From Solea solea (lineage: Eukaryota > Chordata > Actinopteri > Pleuronectiformes > Soleidae): a DNA stretch of 64,000 nt. The stretch covers positions 11,261,738 through 11,325,737 of the forward strand of contig NC_081137.1 in NCBI RefSeq assembly GCF_958295425.1, given 5' to 3'. A model generated the notes under the pieces. It saw only the letters and a program-made list of their open reading frames with translations, made no database searches and was not told the DNA's origin. Each line of letters begins with the position of its first letter. Positions within the stretch are counted from its first letter, which is position 1. This document shows, piece by piece, positions 27,230 through 38,860 of this stretch. The position numbers and the translations under genes are program-made.

Positions 27230-29436
27230 TACATATATATACAGCATAATCTATCTGTCCCATATGTCACAAACACAGCATGTCCTGTTCCTGTTCCAAA
27301 AGTAAAAACACCCTAGCTGTTCAGTTCTGACTCCATTTACTTTTTTTCCTGACTATCTTTTTTGTGAAATACTGTAGGTGCAATGTCAAACTGAAAGAGT
27401 CCTGGTTTTTAAGTTGAGGAGTATTTAAAGGTGTGTTATGATTTTCAAATGCAACCCCTGGCAGATTATCCTCAACAGATCTGTGACAAGTGAGTAGGAG
27501 ATACACACTCGGTTGGAAGACACTGCTGCACTACACATCCAGTGTAAAACCGGTTTGGAACACAACAAATGTGACTCAGTTACCACTCATAATTCATTGA
27601 AATTCCTAATGAGCGATCAGCCAATTAGATTTGGGAGCGTTTGACAAATTCTGTTGCCGCCTCTGGCAAGAGGACACAATGCATTTTGTATAGTGTGTTT
27701 AATGAAGGCTATGCATTAACCCAGCGGAGATGTTCTCTACCGTGTCCTTATTTCAAGTGATCAGTTACATAAAGGATATTAACTTATATATGCAGCCAAT
27801 GGTTGCCACTCAAGAAAGTAGATTGTCTTTAATTGTTGTCTTATTTCCCTTTTTTGTATTTATTGATTCATATTACATATGTACATTTGATAAATGGCAT
27901 TCAAAGTTCAGTTTTTTTAATCTCTATTCTAAGAGCAAGGCTTCAATGAAAAGGCTGAGACACGAGAAGAGAACTGTGTATGTCAGCAGGACATGCTCAT
28001 CTGTAATCACCACAGTGAAGTCTCCAACCTGTACACATTGATCTTGTATTGATCTCAGGATGAGAAACTCGGGTTTAAACCAGTTCTCCATTCTCACTGC
28101 CCACTTTCACTCGAAAAATATTCAGTAAAAAGCGGTTAATTCCTGTGTGTGTGTATTTAAGACCCGTCTTTGTGGGCAACCACATATCCTTTAATCATTA
28201 TGAAGATCTCTGTTTACACTCTTTATTCGTCCCGGTAGTGAGATATGTCAAATATGTTTCGCTTGCCTTGATAGCGCAGCTTTGGCTGCTCTTGTTGTGA
28301 CAGAATAAGGTTACAAGGAAATGATTCTCCTCCATCTTGGAACATCAAAAGGTCTTTGAATTGCTTCTGTCGCCATGAGAGATAAATGCAGACGCTGTCG
28401 CGGCCTCAAGTAAAATGTAAAACCATGTGTCAACTCTGTCAGCCTGTGAGACGCTTTGTAGCAAAAACGGTTTACTCTTCCTCACGAAGAGGCTGATCAA
28501 ACTTTTATTAGCATGCTGGATGTCTGGAAAATAAAAAAAAGTGCTCCGCATCAGCAAAATACTACAATATCTCTTTTTATGAGCCAAGCGGCTTCTTCTG
28601 TGTCACAGTTGATGTTCGCATTTATTCAGACACCAGCTTCATGCTATAATGTACGAGCTTCCTGCTACACTGAACATTTCCTCAAACACTTGTCATCAGT
28701 TCAGTCCAAATAATGCTTTAACATCACATTTAGTCATTGTTGTTAAAGCATCACGTTGTAAGTTCTGCCTGACATGGTTTCATAGAAGCAAACCACAACA
28801 CAACACAACAACCTTTTTGATGATTCCTTTTTGGTAATACTTTACAATGAGGTATGCACACAAATATTGCCACAGAGAGGTTTCCTTGCAGATATCCCTC
28901 ACAGGCTGGTGTACATTTAAACATATTTGATTGTTAGCATAAAGCACAAAAAACAAACTTCTTCTAATACAGCTGCACTCTCCATGTGCAGCTCTCCTCC
29001 TGCTCCAGTTACTTCTGCCAAGACCAAGAGAGATTGATTAATCAACTCACCTCAGCCGAGCTGATCAACTCACCAGGTGCTGCTCCTCCTGCAGCTCTGC
29101 CCCGTCTCTCTCTCCTACAGCTGACTGTCAAAACCACACACACCTCCACAATTACCTAGTGATTAACTTATCATTTGGTATTTATTAACATTAGGTTATC
29201 ATCACCTAATAATGTCATTTGATTACTATGCACCAAACATTAACCGAAGATTGATTCATACTGTTCTGCATTTATTAAGGCTACTATTCATTTACGTATA
29301 AATTAAACTCCAGGCAAGTATGCATGAGGAGGTGGATGCAACTCTCTGTGGACAGGGAACGCGGGAAAGTGTGGAGAGGTTTTAATGAAGTTAATGATTA
29401 GTTAATCATTAACTTTACTTAGAAATAGCAGTTTAA

Positions 29437-29700
29437 ATGGTGAATAAGCTGTATTTATACAGTGCTTTTCTACTCTCGATCACCTCTCGAAGCTGCTCTA
29501 CACTGCAGCATTTTGCCATTCACGCATTCACACACACATTCATACAGCACATTTTCCAACACACATCTTTCACAGCCATTTCCATGCTGCTGGCACAGCC
29601 AACAGGAGCCATGTGGGGTTGCCTTGCCCAAGGACACATTGGCATGTATAGACAAGAGGAGTTGGGAATCAAACCCACAAAGATGACTCGTTACCACTGA
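29437..29700 (-). mobile_element. tRNA-headed SINE, inverted copy
   Basis: On the - strand this copy carries GTGGGTTTGATTCCC (B-box region), TGTCCTTGGGCAAGGC and the tail near CTGTATAAATACAGC, matching the order at 31698..31970. The extreme tRNA-like 5' end is shortened. Confidence 0.75.
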
Positions 29701-30935
29701 CCAAAAGAAGAATGACAATGACTTTTTTGCATTACCATTTTGCAAACTCATGGAATTTGATTACTTTGTACCAAACAAATGATTGGATAAACATGATGAG
29801 ACTAATGTGTTATAGTTTGTTCAGTACAATAAAGTACATATGTTAGCCACATGTGCTTAAAATCCATACATGTAGATAAGGGACAACTTCATTTTGGTGG
29901 CCTTTTAATAAACTTTGCTATCACTTCTGCAACAAACTCCCTTTAAACGTCAGAGCGAGGACGCAGATAGTCATTACTACTTGTTTTTTTGGGATTTATT
30001 TTTTTGCATTTTGAGTCTCTGACTGTTTTGCACTTGTCACACTGTTCCCACCTGCTTACCAAACCAACATGATTCAAGGACAGAGGTTCAGGTGCAGAGT
30101 GGGAATGAAAGAGCCTCCATTCTCCCCGTCAAAGTCAGTGACCCATTAAAATGATTTTGATGGGCACCTTTAAAATGTTATGTAGAGGTACAAAAAAGCT
30201 GAATTGTGTTGCATGCCCATGAACCGTCATGCAGAATGGTGTCATTCTGACACAGGTGATTTTCACTTTTTAAGGATTTTATGAAAAATTCAATGAAGTG
30301 TCAAAACCAATTTTGCCTTGAAAAGCATTTGAGAGTGGTGGCAGCTTTGATACGCGACCACATTTGACTTGACTTGTACACAAACACTGAATTACCCGCC
30401 TCCAAAGACCATTTTAAATTAACCTTACAGCTGGTTTGATCTCCAGCTGAGGCTCCTTCATCTACTTGGAGCGCTGTAGCTAATAGAAACACTCACCGTG
30501 ATAATATCTCACTCATTTGCTGCCTGTGTCAACAACATCCTTTCATCTGCGAGCATGAAAAGTGTGCTGGCAGCCTCTCTGCCTCATTAAGGCAGACTGT
30601 CACCCAGAATGCAAGCTAATTAAGGTGTCAAAGCAAGATGGCATTGTTTTATGTCGACATACTGTATGCACGCAGACACATAAGAGGATTATGTGAACTC
30701 AACCCTTTCACTATTTATTTTGCAATTATTTAAGTCATACTTGGAAGCACATAAAATGATTTTAGGTTAATTTTTCTCCCTTGAAGTGATTAATTAGCCA
30801 TACACTGTCCAGCTGCACGAAGATGAGGAGGGATTTGTTGGAAGAGTGTGAATCTGTGTATCATTTTTTTCTTTCCATACTCAATTAAAAATGTAAAATC
30901 AGAAAATGGAAAAAATGGTTTCATTATTATGATAA

Positions 30936-30944
30936 CTATTATTA

Positions 30945-31002
<58 letters not shown>

Positions 31003-31015
31003 CATTATTATTATC
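30936..31015. repeat. (ATT)n microsatellite
   Basis: A long ATT trinucleotide run with a few changes. It produces poly-Ile ORFs on both strands that are not genes. Confidence 0.92.
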
Positions 31016-31697
31016 AAATCAAATTTCCACATCCAACCCTGTTTTTCTTTTTTAATTTTCCAATTAAGATTAAAGATAGAAAGAAGGCATGATCCATGGA
31101 TTAATGGGGAACCGTTAAGTGCTGAAAGTTAGATCAAACATAAGGAATCAAAGTCAGCTGTGTCACTTGGAATCAATCTCACCAGCCTAAGATGATGGTG
31201 ATTTCCATCAACTATTAGATAGAATGAACTCCAACACTGGACAAGATTTGGTAATTTCAGCAGAACTATCCCTTTAAAGTCACTGTAAAGCCATCTTTTC
31301 TCATTTAAAATTAAATTTTTAAGATTAATTTATCAGATTTCCCCCCAAACAACTATATGTATGGTGAATGTAGCAGATAATGGGTTAGAATGGTAGTCAT
31401 GGACTCACAGAGCAAGTGATTTTATTGTCCTTCCTGTCCTTCTGGGGCTGTAAAATACATGGGAATTTGAGATTAGGTTGAAATTAGACTGATTTGGCTT
31501 AGAGACTTTTTCTAGATGTTTAATTGATGTTTAATTGATCAACAGTGTCAACATCAAACCACAAGAGTCAGAAATTCATTGCAGAAATCATATTTTCTTT
31601 TGGCTTTATCTGAAAAAATGCTATGTGGGACTTTTATATTTCCATGTCCCCGAAAATGTCTTCTGTGACTTGTGATTTTTTATTTTTTTTTATATTA

Positions 31698-31970
31698 GGG
31701 CGACGGTAGCTCAGTGGTCGAGCCAGTTGTCTCTCAACTGGAAGGTTGTGGGCCTGATTCCCAGCTCTGCTAAATTTCTATGTGTCCCTGGGCAAAACAC
31801 TGTGCCACAGTGCCCCTGACAGCTGTGCCAGCAGCATATGAATTGGTATGAAAGATGTGTGATAGAAAATGCACTGTATGAATGTGTGAATGAATGGGTG
31901 AATGGCAAAAGAATGTAGTGTAAAGCAGCTTTGAGGGGTCATAGAAAAAACACTATATAAATACGGACCA
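31698..31970 (+). mobile_element. tRNA-headed SINE, near full length
   Basis: The head GGGCGACGGTAGCTCAGTGG holds an A-box-like motif (TAGCTCAGTGG). About 45 bases on, GTGGGCCTGATTCCC is a degenerate B box. The body includes CCCTGGGCAAAACACTG and GAATGTGTGAATGAATGGG, and the end ACTATATAAATACGGACCAT is the usual tail of this fish family. Two other copies are at 29437..29700 (inverted) and 49361..49541 (5'-truncated). Confidence 0.8.
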
Positions 31971-32469
31971 TATTTATGTGATGCAAACTGCTGGACAATC
32001 ACATTTTGTCTTTTTTTTTTACGAGTGTAATTTAATCTGCCAATATAAATTTTCATGACAATTGATCAGACTTTCTTGTGGGATTCACTGGTGAAGAACT
32101 TTTCCTTTGGGAATTGTATCATTTCCTGCCTTGTGTTTGAACGAGGTGGGTGTCTTGGTGACTAAAACAACACAAAGAATTAAAACAGTAGCCCATGGAA
32201 AGAAAAAATGTGCATCCCACAAGTAACTAGTCTATTTCTCAGTGTGTTTCAGCTGTGAGACTTCACTGCCTGTGGGGTGTTATTGTGGAATTTGTCTTTG
32301 ATAATAAACCTGCTGTTTGAAAGATGCCACTGACCGCTGTTGGCAGCGATTTCCAGAGACTTAACAGTCTTTTCATGACAGTTCAATGAACTGTTCAGCA
32401 AAGCATGTCAAGATATATACATACAGTATATAGTACATACAGTATAAAGAGGGGTATCTTTACATTGGA

Positions 32470-32740
32470 CAGCACCCTCTGATGTTCTTGCATGTTCAGA
32501 GATGGTCTTCTGCATACCTTGTTTGTCATGGTTATTTGAGTAACTGTTGCCTTTCTATCATCTCAAACCAGTTTGGTCATTTCCTCTGGCCTCAGTCACT
32601 AACAAGGCATTTTCGGACCATTCTCTGTATACCTGAAATACTCAGACCAGCCCTTTTGGCACCAAATTTTACAATAAATCCAGTATCCCGGTACTTGCTT
32701 TGAACTTAAGCAGTTCCTCTTGTCCATGTCTACATGTGTA
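32470..32740 (+). mobile_element. Partial copy of the element at 41635..42137
   Basis: Shared blocks are GTTCAGAGATGGTCTTCTGC, GTTGCCTTTCTATCATCTCA, AAATACTCAGACCAGCCC and CTTGTCCATGTCTACATG, in the same order as the full copy. The terminal inverted repeats are missing. Confidence 0.7.
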
Positions 32741-32978
32741 CATTTTCAAGTGTGCAGGAATAGGGGGTATAAACTATTATATTATTATATTATGGTTGGA
32801 GGTCAAATGTCTGAAGGGGTACGGGACTGTGAAAAGTTTGGGAACCACTGTTATAGTGTATGTCAACTCAATAGTGTTTTACTATTATTGAAGATTAGAT
32901 AGTACAAATGATTGCTTGAAGCAAGTGTAGTACCCTTTCAATCTGTGCATGTTTTTGTGTATTATTGTGTGAGAGGAG

Positions 32979-33198
32979 GTGGTCCCCATAAGGGTTTTAT
33001 TTGAGATGACAATATGGGTCCCAAGTAAGTTTGTCCATATGGAGTCCATGCAAATGAAACCATATGGGCCTGCATAATTTGCCCACTTTCACCCTGGTAG
33101 CCTGGAAAAGATACACATGGGATGCCCCTGTGGGCAAACATGGGAAACCTGCTTGGGACCCTTATTGTCAGCACAAATATAACCCTTATGGGACCCAC
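32979..33198. mobile_element. Palindromic MITE with long terminal inverted repeats
   Basis: About 55 bases at the left (from GTGGTCCCCATAAGGG through ATGGGTCCCAAGTAAG) match the reverse complement of the right end (CTTGGGACCCTTATTGTC through CCCTTATGGGACCCAC) with roughly four bases in five identical. The short middle holds no ORF. The flanks show no obvious target duplication, so the superfamily is not assigned. Confidence 0.7.
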
Positions 33199-34275
33199 GT
33201 TGAAATGCTGTCTGCGAAATGACTTGTTTAGTGACATGTCTTGCATTACATTTCAATCAATATATCTTGCATTTCTTATCCAGACAATGTCAAAGTCAGC
33301 CCTGCAGACACTTGTGCCAGTAGTAAGGTGCTCACAGACCGACATTTCTTGCATTTATAGATAGATTGTATTATGCATATATAAAGTTCAATTGGAGGAG
33401 AAAAGTAAATAAAAAATATATATTTATTAGATTGTAACGAAATCTTTGGTGCTTGGACTCAGTGGGGGAAATTTTGACAACAAAGGCATCTGGCCTGAGC
33501 AGCAATTAGGTAACTCCCACCACTACCCACTAATGGTGATGATGGTTAATGATGGATGAAGAATGATGGGTGTAATGGTACTGTGGAGACTGGTGTTGTG
33601 ACATGTTACAGCAGTACGAACAGACCAAAACAGTAAGAGAACATTTATATTTATAAAGATAGCCGCAAGATTATGGGTTATCAGAGATGGTGTGTTGCTA
33701 TGCCAGTGACCAGACAAGACCAGTCAATGAACAGCAGCTGATCGTGCAAAGGACAGGAAAGGACAACAGTGCACATATGTGAGAGGAGATAAAGATATAA
33801 TGGATCATTATTACCATGACCAAAGTACTGTAACACATTTTAAGGTGGTTCAACTTGGACAAAAAAAAAGACTTAGCCGCATGTTGTACTGACTTCTGGG
33901 TGTTAAAAGGGTTGTGGATGTCAACTCCTTTTCTTTCTTCTTTTTTTAACCTCAAAACCTACCAACATGAGTTAAATTCATGTCTGTACATTTTGTGATT
34001 AGGACATTGTTAATAAATGTGCCTCTAAGTCTCCATTGTTTAATTTACAACCATAAGCGGTTTTAGAGATATAGAATTATTACACAAAACTTGATGGGGT
34101 ATCACATTTGGGTAAGCAAAGGTCTTCCTCATTGAATGTCCGTCATTAGCTCCATTAGATTATAGGCTGGCAGTGCTGAAACTGCCTGCTGCTGTGTACC
34201 GTATCTTCAGTTTGTAGTATACTGAATTGAAATATACTCATCATAACTACATTATCTCCACTTTGTTTCTTCTAG

Positions 34276-35022
34276 GGCTGGATGAAAACAATGGTATCAG
34301 TAAGAGAGCTCTGGATTCAGAGTTTTTCACACACTCACCAACACAGGACACGGAGAGTGAAGTCCACCTGGTCACCACTGCCTCACCAGTGAACATCCCC
34401 AACCATCGGCCTGTTCTCCAGGGGCTGCTGCTTCACGAGCACCTCCTTACGAGGGACTTCCAGGGGGACCAGCATTTTTTTAGGAGGGACGACTCTGTGG
34501 CTGCATACCCCACCATGCCCGGCTCCATGTCTGCCTTGGAAGCAGAAGACCCTGCCACTCAGCTGGTTCCTCATGAAGATGCACCAGCCTTCTCAGAGAT
34601 TGCCACAACTGCTACTGTGGCTGCCACATCTTCGCTCACCACATTTTCTCCCACGCCACCTAAACCGCCTATGTCTCTCCCACAAACAAAGTCCACTAAG
34701 GAGAGGACCATGGAGGCAGACATGGCAGAGCCAACAACACACTCTCTCACCACTCCAGTGGCTCCAAATAACAGAGGTTCAGGCAGTGAACACAACCAAT
34801 CCTCACAGAGAACTTGGGCTCAAAGTGGGCGAGCGCTCTCTATCGGCACCACCCTCACACCCTTTACTATGAGGACGGGAAAAGGGGATGCTAAGGAAAC
34901 ACCACTGAAACACAAAACCAGCCCCGATCATCCACTGCCCAAGCAAACCCGAGAAGATGGTAGCAGTAGAACGTCCACAACTGTGACCACAACTACCACC
35001 ATCACCATTACACAAACTTCAG
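34276..35022 (+). CDS. sez6: SEZ6 ortholog, exon for the variable N-terminal region (probably exon 2)
   Basis: This exon encodes 249 codons of the extracellular N-terminal region of a SEZ6-family protein, a neuronal type I membrane protein involved in dendrite and synapse development. Seen: a pyrimidine-rich acceptor ending TTCTAG at 34275, a donor CAG|GTAGTC at 35023, and phase 1 at both ends. Near its start is the block EVHLVTTASP...NHRPVLQGLL. A long Ser/Thr/Pro-rich, mucin-like stretch follows, then a Thr run (TSTTVTTTTTITITQTS) at the end. From knowledge of the family, human SEZ6 has the same order: a VHFVTTA-like motif, an acidic/proline-rich middle, and a Thr run just before the first CUB domain. 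SEZ6L is the nearest alternative, but the CUB exons here fit SEZ6 better. One N-glycosylation sequon (NQS) is present. The ATG at 34227 lies in the intron and is not a real start; the frame enters from an upstream exon that was not found. Confidence 0.88.
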
Positions 35023-36436
35023 GTAGTCATCCACACTCATGTTTTCACTGATTATGAAAGATTTATGTAAAGGACAGCGGAGGAGCACAGGAGTACGTGG
35101 GAATTTATTTTTGAATGAACACTTTTCTAAGTGACCCCAAAATGCCAAAATTGAAATTAAAATAAAACTAAAACTAAAAAATAGACCTCTTAAAGAGGTC
35201 AACATGGTTTAATTATACTCAAGGTAACAAGTAAAATGTTAACTGAACAAAGCCTGACCCAAGGCCACTGGGGTTTAATGGCAGTTGGCATCTTTTGTGT
35301 TGTATTACTGCAACGGTCCAGGTTTACTGTCCATCTGTTTAGTCAGATATTCAAATGTACATTTTCTCCTTTGTGTCTCCACATTTGATAGTGTTTGTTG
35401 GCCACTCCTCGCCACTGCATTCCTCTATACATTATCCTCCTTTCACTCTCATATGTATTGCATTTGCTAATAATACGTTTCTCTCTCGCTCTCGCTCTCA
35501 CACACACACACACACTCACTCTCACTCCTAACACAAATTGCATAATCCACTTGAATGTTTATTCAATCTGCTATGTCCAATTCCCATCTGCCTTATAATG
35601 ACTTGTTCCTGTCTGCTCTTTTCCTTATTTTTTGACTTGAAGTTCTTTTTGAATTTTATGTTGACAAATTTTCCCAATATTGTTGCTATTTTTTTAACAA
35701 ATTTAACAAAGAGATTTCCAGTGTGGCCAAATCAAATAGCAAAAAAAATAAATAAATAAAAATGGTGTAAACAAAAAGCAAAAGTAACTTAACCCAAATT
35801 CCTGGCAAAACATTGCTTTAGTCCAATTAGCTGGCAGCTATTTTTTTTCTTATCCTGGAACACTTGTGCGTAGTTTAGTTGAAAAATACTGGTGTGCTAA
35901 AAATGTACCCAATGCGTCGAATTCAAAGGTTGGCCAAAACGACCCATAGTTACTTTTCAGTTCGAGGACAGGTTGAATGAGTGGGTTTTGAAGCAACCTT
36001 ACCATGTGTGGCCCTTCAAAATAAATGATAGCAGCAATACAATTCCTTTTTTTTCCCCAGTGTAAATTCAAAGTTGTTTCCCTTAATATTTAACACATTC
36101 TTTCCAGAGGACAAGAAAAATTAAACACCCAGGTCACCAGCATCACTGCTGTTCATTTCACATGCTGCACACAGCCATTTGACTCTCCATCGGGGATAAC
36201 AAAGTTGCTCATGTGTCAAAAACAATCTGATTTCTCCATGATGCGTCCTTCCCGTCCTTTCCACTGCCCACCGAGGGCTGAAGGCTCAGATGAGCAGTGT
36301 TGGCAGGGGAAATGTGTTGACATAGTTAGAAGGTTACAGGGACAACAGAGACACAGGTGAGTCTTCAGGAAGTTCAGTAATTTGAGAAACAAAGGGAATG
36401 ACTGTTTTTTTCTGTTTTTATCACTGTCTACTACAG
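35023..36436 (+). other. SEZ6 intron 2
   Basis: This intron of 1414 bases lies between the two coding exons and has GT...AG ends, in phase 1. It contains a CT/CA microsatellite at about 35484..35520 and an AAATAAATAAATAAA run near 35747. No repeat family or ORF of note was seen. Confidence 0.85.
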
Positions 36437-36558
36437 AGCCATGCAGTCTGAATTTCACTGACCCAGAGGGAAACATTGAAATCTTGCAGCAACTCGACTC
36501 TGGAATTGAGTGCAACTACTTAGTGACTGTTTATCTGGGATATGGCATCGAGGTTCAG
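36437..36558 (+). CDS. sez6: SEZ6 ortholog, first half of CUB domain 1 (probably exon 3)
   Basis: This exon encodes the start of the first CUB domain. Joining the last base of the previous exon (G) to AG here makes a Glu codon, so the reading runs [12 protein letters not shown], ending [12 protein letters not shown]. Seen: acceptor CTACAG at 36436, a consensus donor CAG|GTGAGT at 36559, and phase 1 in, phase 0 out. There are two cysteines (PCSL and IECN), expected to form the first CUB disulfide, and one sequon, NFT. From knowledge of the family, the (S/T)VYxGYGxE block is shared by SEZ6, SEZ6L and SEZ6L2. The residues between the two cysteines are poorly conserved in the family and look divergent here as well. 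Intron 2 before it is 1414 bases; the 18-kb intron 3 follows, with a long TA microsatellite starting about 60 bases after the donor. Confidence 0.87.
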
Positions 36559-36616
36559 GTGAGTGCTCTTAAAGCTGGTATTGTCCCTTTTAATAAAACT
36601 ATGAATACCATTTTTC

Positions 36617-36619
<3 letters not shown>

Positions 36620-36700
<81 letters not shown>

Positions 36701-36748
36701 TATGTATATACACACATATATATATACACATATATATATATATATATA
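36620..36748. repeat. (TA)n microsatellite just downstream of a SEZ6 exon
   Basis: About 130 bases of TA with CA interruptions, starting 61 bases after the donor at 36559. The IYIYIY ORFs here are spurious. Confidence 0.92.
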
Positions 36749-38436
36749 GTATTTGTTTTGTTGTCTATTTGGCTTTTTTTGGCCAGCACACATATATTAA
36801 ACACTATCACTACAGATAAACACGTAGCCTATATGGGTCAACACTACACACAGTGCACATAGGATTTGTGTCTCAGACCAAGCAAATATTTTAATTGCAA
36901 TGTATAATGTTCGTTCAACTCTTTAACATCAACCCATTAGGATGACACAAACTTAAAACTGCTTATTGCTCCATTAATTTGACCAGTTACCAGTTACAAT
37001 GGTATGTCGATTAAAATCAGCTGCATTCATGTATAAAAGAATGTGGGACTGTGCCAAAACATTAAAGTTGTTAGGCATTAAACAAAAATAAATAGGTGAA
37101 AGATTCTCTAAATCTGTCATTATAACCTTGAACCTTTAACAATTAATTGTGCTCTCTGGTATTTTTAAGACACTTTTAAAAATAAACTGCACATAGAAGA
37201 TATTTAGATTGTCACCAGCGACTCCTATGACCCCCAAATTCATTTCCCATTAAAAGAAGATATATGATAATGCACGCTACATATGAGTGGACACCAGTGT
37301 GATTGACAGCTAGTATCGCCCAGTAGGAGCCAAGTGAACTTTGCAAAACGTAAATATTGTGCCGGCCAAATCTTATGGACGATATCATCACTACAGGTTT
37401 CCACTTTGTGATGAAATATGATGTTCTTGTGAGTGTCCTATTTCTAGGTGGCTAGATTTTAACCACTCCCTCCTCTAAGGGCAAAATGGATAGGGGAATA
37501 TGTATAGGTACAAATGAGAAATGGGAGTTAGTCTTAGCTGATACAGTCTTTGCTGTTCTTGTGTGAGTTTCTGGAGACAGACAGGCAGCACATTGCTGAG
37601 TTGAGTTGAGTTGAGGAGGTGGAGGGGCACCAGTGACGAGGTTTTTTCTCCAGGTTGAATGTTTGCTTGTTCACAAAAGGTTACAAAAATTAACTGTGTG
37701 TGTGCTCTGGCATTTGCAATTCTTCAAATGCCTCATTTACCACCGGAGACTCTACAATGTGTGAGCTTTGTCTTGCAGCCTCTGCAGGGCTAAGATAAGT
37801 CTTGGCAGAGTATATGTTTGAGAGTGTCTTTTTGTCTGAAAGCTTCCGCTGGGTAACTTAAGTAAATCTTGAACCACTTATGAGCACAGACATACTTACC
37901 GCCACTTGTATGCGTACACACATGCACACACACACATTTAAACGTTGCCACTTTTGAGTGTAAGCTCTTAACTTCCACAGCTTCTGCATGAAGTTTCTTT
38001 TTAAGACTTTAGAAACTACAAGACCATAAATGGAGGACATACTGTATAGGCTTTTTTATCCTCAAACATCTACCAGGCTTGATAAAGGAGCAGGAGGGAG
38101 CCATGTGTGTTTCAGCACTACAATGTGAACAGATGGGACTCGCTGTCTCTCTCCCTCCTACTGCTAAACTTCTAATGATCTGATGGCAAACTATAAAGAC
38201 AACTTCTTGGCACAGTGCAAGAGAATGAGGAGCCACAGTGTATCTTCTTGGCAAAGACATAAAACCAGCTGACAATAGAAAGATACAATTGAGGTCAAGT
38301 ATTTGTCGTACCTTCTCATCAGGTGCACGTGAAGTTCTATCCAGGTCTCAGGGCTTTAATGGGGATGCTGGAGATCACAAAGTAGACTGTAACAGCATGT
38401 GTGTGCAGAAAATATTATTCAGAACAAGCTTTACAT

Positions 38437-38476
38437 CACACACACATACAGTACATACATACATATATACAGTATA

Positions 38477-38518
<42 letters not shown>

Positions 38519-38519
38519 T
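38437..38519. repeat. CA/TA compound microsatellite
   Basis: CACACA, ACATACAT and TATATA runs in series. Confidence 0.88.
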
Positions 38520-38677
38520 TCAGCTGCAACATGCAACTTCATCAATGACTTTTTCTAAATCCTACAAACTGTACCTTTAAATTCTATTAACAATGTGTAA
38601 CTCTGTCATCACTCACCTGTGCAATCGAACAAACTGGAAAAACTTAATGCAACATTTGTTGCGTGAAAGGATTTAAT

Positions 38678-38764
38678 TATAAGGTCTTCACCGTGGAAAG
38701 TGCCTTGAGATAATGCATGTTATGAATTGGTGCTACCCAAATCTAATTGAATTGGATTGAATTT
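38678..38764 (+). mobile_element. L2-like LINE 3' tail, + strand
   Basis: The stretch AAAGTGCCTTGAGATAATGC and the following TGTTATGAATTGGTGCTA, ending in ATTGAATTGGATTGAA, is the same tail found in inverted orientation at 3977..4060. No coding part is attached. A tRNA-headed repeat fragment follows immediately. Confidence 0.75.
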
Positions 38765-38860
38765 AAGGGCCACATGGTGGATAGCACTGTTGCCTCACAG
38801 CAAGAAGGTCATTAGTTGGGATCCGGGTTCGACCTTACAGCTAAGCTAACAGCTTAGTCA
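38765..38860 (+). mobile_element. Head fragment of the tRNA-headed repeat
   Basis: GGCCACATGGTGGATAGCAC, then TGTTGCCTCACAGCAAGAAG and GGATCCGGGTTCGACC, corresponds to the head of the repeat at 52508..52720. It directly follows a LINE tail. Confidence 0.55.

Larger units (their letters stand above)
1..34275 (+). other. SEZ6 intron 1, 3' part, or upstream flank (no supported coding exon)
   Basis: No exon with a signal peptide and a phase-1 donor could be found upstream of 34276, so this stretch is most simply the 3' part of a very long first intron. Mammalian SEZ6 also has a long intron 1 between the signal-peptide exon and the N-terminal-region exon. Every ORF here is short, lacks recognisable domains, and is either chance, microsatellite translation or transposon-derived. 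Stretches with no repeat that I can name are 1..1950, 5613..13200, 13608..17690, 17830..20797, 21294..24270, 27241..29430 and 29706..30930. They hold unique-looking AT-rich sequence with scattered homopolymers. If exon 1 does lie in this stretch, the part before it is promoter and intergenic DNA. Confidence 0.55.

Noticed and set aside
31698..31770. tRNA gene, because of A-box and B-box-like motifs
   Set aside because: It cannot fold into a cloverleaf with normal stems and is followed by a SINE body and tail, so it is a tRNA-derived SINE head.
34383..35015. Three - strand ORFs of 63 to 74 codons opposite the 747-base SEZ6 exon
   Set aside because: They are antisense shadows of the coding exon and overlap each other's ends without splice logic.
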